NCBI GenBank assembly: GCA_029244725.1
Contig: JAQWQJ010000102.1
Span: 62,001 to 126,000, forward strand
Direction of reading: 5' to 3'
DNA length: 64,000 nt
From: Paracoccaceae bacterium
Lineage (GTDB): Bacteria; Pseudomonadota; Alphaproteobacteria; Rhodobacterales; Rhodobacteraceae
The notes below the pieces were generated by a model. The model saw nothing but the letters and a program-made list of their open reading frames with translations. It made no database searches and was not told where the DNA came from. The position numbers and the translations under genes were made by a program. Shown in pieces: positions 61,468 to 64,000 of this stretch (positions are counted from its first letter, which is position 1; each line of letters starts with the position of its first letter).

Positions 61468-62211
61468 TTAGTTGCGTAAACTGGCTGTCACGTAGTTAAC
61501 ACTCAGATCACGATCTGAAATTGACCAGCTCCAAAGTATGGGATTGAACACGAATCCCTTTTTGTCGACAGGCTCTAAGCCCGCGGATTGCAGCAATACG
61601 GTCAATTCGTCAGGCGTAATGAACTTGTCCCATTCATGTGTCCCACGCGGCAACCAGCGCATCACGACCTCGGCGCCAAAGATCGCCATAGCGTAGCTTT
61701 TGGGATTCCGGTTGATCGTCGAACACAGATGAAGGCCGCCAGTTGTTAGCAGATCGTGACAGGCTTTTAGATAAGACAACGGATCGGCGACATGTTCGAC
61801 CACCTCCATGTTTAGCACCACGTCAAACTGTTCGCCCGCTGCGGCCATGTCTTCGGCCGTGGTATGGCGATAGTCGATCTTTAGCCCCGATTGTTCAGCA
61901 TGAATGCGCGCGACCGGCAGATTTCCGCCAGCAGCGTCAGCGCCGATAACGTCGGCTCCCAAACGGGCCATAGGTTCGGACAGCAGGCCACCGCCGCAAC
62001 CAATATCCAACAGTCGAAGACCCTTAAACGGCAGGTCGTCACCTAAATTCCGATCAAATTCGGCAGCAATTTGGCGCGTGATATAATCTAATCGGCACGG
62101 GTTCATTTGGTGCAAAGGCTTGAATTTACCATTCGGATCCCACCACTCGGCGGCCATCGCTTCAAATTTCGCAATTTCGCTTTCGTCAACGGTGGATTGA
62201 TGCCCTTGCAT
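61468..62211 (-). CDS. ubiG: Ubiquinone biosynthesis O-methyltransferase UbiG
   Basis: Methylates both hydroxyl groups in ubiquinone synthesis. 247 residues from ATG 62211, which has GGAG six bases upstream; an ATG four codons earlier is possible. [20 protein letters not shown] opens, [20 protein letters not shown] is the SAM site, [13 protein letters not shown] and [17 protein letters not shown] follow. Divergent from pip with 49 bases between the starts used here. Confidence 0.96.
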   Translation of the reverse strand: MQGHQSTVDESEIAKFEAMAAEWWDPNGKFKPLHQMNPCRLDYITRQIAAEFDRNLGDDLPFKGLRLLDIGCGGGLLSEPMARLGADVIGADAAGGNLPVARIHAEQSGLKIDYRHTTAEDMAAAGEQFDVVLNMEVVEHVADPLSYLKACHDLLTTGGLHLCSTINRNPKSYAMAIFGAEVVMRWLPRGTHEWDKFITPDELTVLLQSAGLEPVDKKGFVFNPILWSWSISDRDLSVNYVTASLRN

Positions 62212-62260
62212 TCTCGTCTCCATATGCTCTTTTGGTCACTGCTAAGTATATAGGGTACGA

Positions 62261-63244
62261 ATGTACAAATCCGCAGGCCAAATGAACGCAGCTCAACCTC
62301 TCTATCCCGCGATAGAACCCTTTGACCAGCGCATGATTGATGTCGGTGACGGTCATCAAATCTATTTTGAGCAATGCGGTAATCCGGACGGTATCCCGGT
62401 GGTCGTTTGCCACGGTGGTCCAGGCGGTGGATGCAGCCCGACGATGCGACGGTATTTTGACCCAGAGGTTTATCGCGTCATACTGTTTGACCAGCGCGGC
62501 TGCGGTCGTTCAAAGCCGCATGCAGGGGTCGAATACAACACAACCTGGCATCTTGTTGCAGATATGGAGCGAATCCGAGCCCTCTTGGATATAGAAGCGT
62601 GGCTGGTTTTCGGCGGCAGCTGGGGGGCGACGTTGGCGCTGATTTATGCGCAATCCCACGCCGAGCGGGTTCGCCACTTGGTGTTGCGCGGTGTTTTCCT
62701 GATGACAAAACGAGAGCTTGAGTGGTTCTACGGTGGTGGGGCCGGACTGTTTTGGCCTGAACTGTGGGAACGCTTTAAGGCGATGATTCCCGCGGACGAA
62801 CAAGACGATCTTATCCGCGCTTACCATAAACGGCTGTTCAGCGGCGATCAAAACGAAGAGGTGCGATATGCACGCTCTTGGTCGGCGTGGGAAACTGCAC
62901 TTGCGTCGATAGACAGTCGCGGCTCAAGTTCTTTCGGTGGATCGGGGGCCTATGCGCGTGCATTTGCAAGGCTTGAGAACCACTACTTCATCAACAATGG
63001 GTTTCTCGATGAAAGCCAACAAATCCTTTCGAATATGGATCGGCTAAAGTCGGTGACTGGAACGATTGTTCAGGGGCGCTACGATTTGATTTGCCCGCCA
63101 AAGTCGGCCTATGAGTTGTCTAAGAACTGGAAAAAGTCCGAACTTCGTATGGTTGGCAAAGCAGGACACGCAATGTCTGAGCCCGGCATAACGTCAGAGC
63201 TGGTTCGCACCATGAACATGCTACCGTTTCGCTTTGGTTGGTAA
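62261..63244 (+). CDS. pip: Prolyl aminopeptidase (proline iminopeptidase)
   Basis: Alpha/beta hydrolase that removes N-terminal proline. 327 residues. Oxyanion HGGPGGGCSP near residue 50; FDQRGCGRSKPHA; nucleophile S120 in GGSWGATLALIY; GRYDLICPPKSA and AGHAMSEPG carry the remaining triad. YGGGAGLFWPELWERF is the cap. ATG 62261 gives the full length; ATG 62282 is an alternative. Confidence 0.94.
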   Translation: MYKSAGQMNAAQPLYPAIEPFDQRMIDVGDGHQIYFEQCGNPDGIPVVVCHGGPGGGCSPTMRRYFDPEVYRVILFDQRGCGRSKPHAGVEYNTTWHLVADMERIRALLDIEAWLVFGGSWGATLALIYAQSHAERVRHLVLRGVFLMTKRELEWFYGGGAGLFWPELWERFKAMIPADEQDDLIRAYHKRLFSGDQNEEVRYARSWSAWETALASIDSRGSSSFGGSGAYARAFARLENHYFINNGFLDESQQILSNMDRLKSVTGTIVQGRYDLICPPKSAYELSKNWKKSELRMVGKAGHAMSEPGITSELVRTMNMLPFRFGW

Positions 63245-63312
63245 GATAACGATTCACCTTCCCCTTGGTGACCTGCACCGTTAATCTTTATCGAATCTTC
63301 AAAGGATGCTGA

Positions 63313-64000
63313 ATGCCAGCCACCCTGAAACCAACGACGGACCGGCGAAAACTGTTGACCACAGGTCTTGCAGCCGGTTTGCTTACGGCTTCGGGATTGT
63401 CGTTGACATCTCGCCCACAGGTTGGTGGCCGCTTGCGCGCGGCATTGCCTGGCGCATCCATGGCAGATACTTGGGACGCTCGAAAAGGCTTTGGATTGTT
63501 CATGGCAGCGGCCGGACAGGGTGCTGTTTTTGACGGCCTAACCGAAGTTGCAGCAGATGGATCATTGCGCGGAGAGTTGGCGACCAGCTGGCAAGCCAGC
63601 TATGACGCTAAGACCTGGGTCTTTGATCTACGCACGGGGGTTAAGTTCCACGACGGAACCCCTTTTGACGTCGCAAGTGTCGTTGAAAGTATCCGCCTTC
63701 ATATGGATGCAGGGCCAAAGGGCGCTGGGTGGCATTTGGTGTCAAATATAGACACTATTAAGGCCAATTCGCCGTCTCAGGTTCAGTTTACCTTGCATTC
63801 TGGATACGCTGATTTTCCGTACCTACTGTCTGACCGTCACTTGATTATGTACCCTGCTGGGAAAATCGCCGAGGCGATGCGTGACGGGATCGGAACTGGC
63901 CTTTACCGGGTCGCGAAGTTTGAGGCCGGTCAAAAATTTGCCGGTTGGCGCGTTTCGGATCATTACAAAGACGGATCTGCTGGTTGGTTTGACCAGATTG
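63313..64000 (+). CDS. ABC transporter substrate-binding protein, peptide/nickel type (3' part missing)
   Basis: The frame starts at ATG 63313, with AAAGGA nine bases upstream, and stays open to the right edge (about 229 residues). It begins MPATLKPTTDRRKLLTTGLA, a twin-arginine-like signal (DRRKLL). Then come GGRLRAALPGASMADTWDAR, VFDGLTEVAADGSLRGELAT, SWQASYDAKTWVFDLR and VKFHDGTPFDVASVVESI, classical family 5 (DppA/OppA) sequences. The ligand is unknown and the permease genes would lie beyond the window. Confidence 0.9.
   Translation, partial: MPATLKPTTDRRKLLTTGLAAGLLTASGLSLTSRPQVGGRLRAALPGASMADTWDARKGFGLFMAAAGQGAVFDGLTEVAADGSLRGELATSWQASYDAKTWVFDLRTGVKFHDGTPFDVASVVESIRLHMDAGPKGAGWHLVSNIDTIKANSPSQVQFTLHSGYADFPYLLSDRHLIMYPAGKIAEAMRDGIGTGLYRVAKFEAGQKFAGWRVSDHYKDGSAGWFDQI

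Overview
The window is chromosomal DNA of an alphaproteobacterium, most likely a marine Rhodobacterales (Roseobacter group). The evidence is the gene order addA-trxA, Tim44-mltA-smr, secB/dnaQ-coaE-aroE-maf, hemJ-rho-mnmE-mnmG-rsmG-parA-parB and hrcA-grpE, the HslV propeptide style, DUF2793-type tail-fibre genes, and abundant GTGA/ATGA start-stop overlaps. G+C is roughly half by eye and visibly lower in parts of 34-45 kb. No rRNA, tRNA, transposase, integrase or CRISPR array was seen.

Layout. 0-14.5 kb: end of addA, trxA, an isolated KpsS-like gene, hslV-membrane protein-hslU behind a heat-shock-like promoter, an MFS transporter, smr-mltA-Tim44 opposite fxsA-secB, then dnaQ-coaE-aroE-maf on the minus strand. 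14.56-14.95 kb: a non-coding, very AT-rich stretch with several DnaA boxes, read here as the chromosomal origin oriC. Genes on both sides point away from it. 14.96-22.4 kb: hemJ, rho, mnmE, mnmG, rsmG, parA, parB. Two perfect 16-bp parS palindromes lie inside the first codons of mnmG and rsmG, so origin and partition locus are physically linked. 22.4-34.1 kb: hemW-rdgB-rph, hrcA-grpE, mutS, maeB, a PfkB kinase, and a translationally coupled class IV aminotransferase/sulfotransferase-like pair.

34.1-45.2 kb is an accessory surface island. It holds an ABC-2 capsule exporter (KpsT, KpsE-like, KpsM-like), an RgpF-WbsX glycan protein, a sulfotransferase, two RTX proteins (one with a NIDO domain) and an orphan phage-like tail-fibre module (DUF2793 protein, small protein, DUF4376 protein). 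A perfect CtrA-type TTAA-N7-TTAA site lies between the fibre module and the NIDO-RTX gene. 45.2-64 kb returns to core genes: argG, ilvA, an Hpt gene broken by a T8 tract opposite a REC-PP2C regulator, Nudix genes, hslO, a CCA-adding enzyme, an RNA methyltransferase, two L,D-transpeptidase-like genes around a CAP lipoprotein, hemH, comF, grxC, a nitrilase-family gene, a MarR regulator, ubiG, pip, and the start of a peptide-type ABC substrate-binding protein.

The most notable items are the oriC/parS arrangement, the tail-fibre module with its CtrA box, the aminotransferase/sulfotransferase pair, the frameshifted Hpt gene and the membrane protein embedded in hslVU. All family assignments come from reading motifs; no database search was run.
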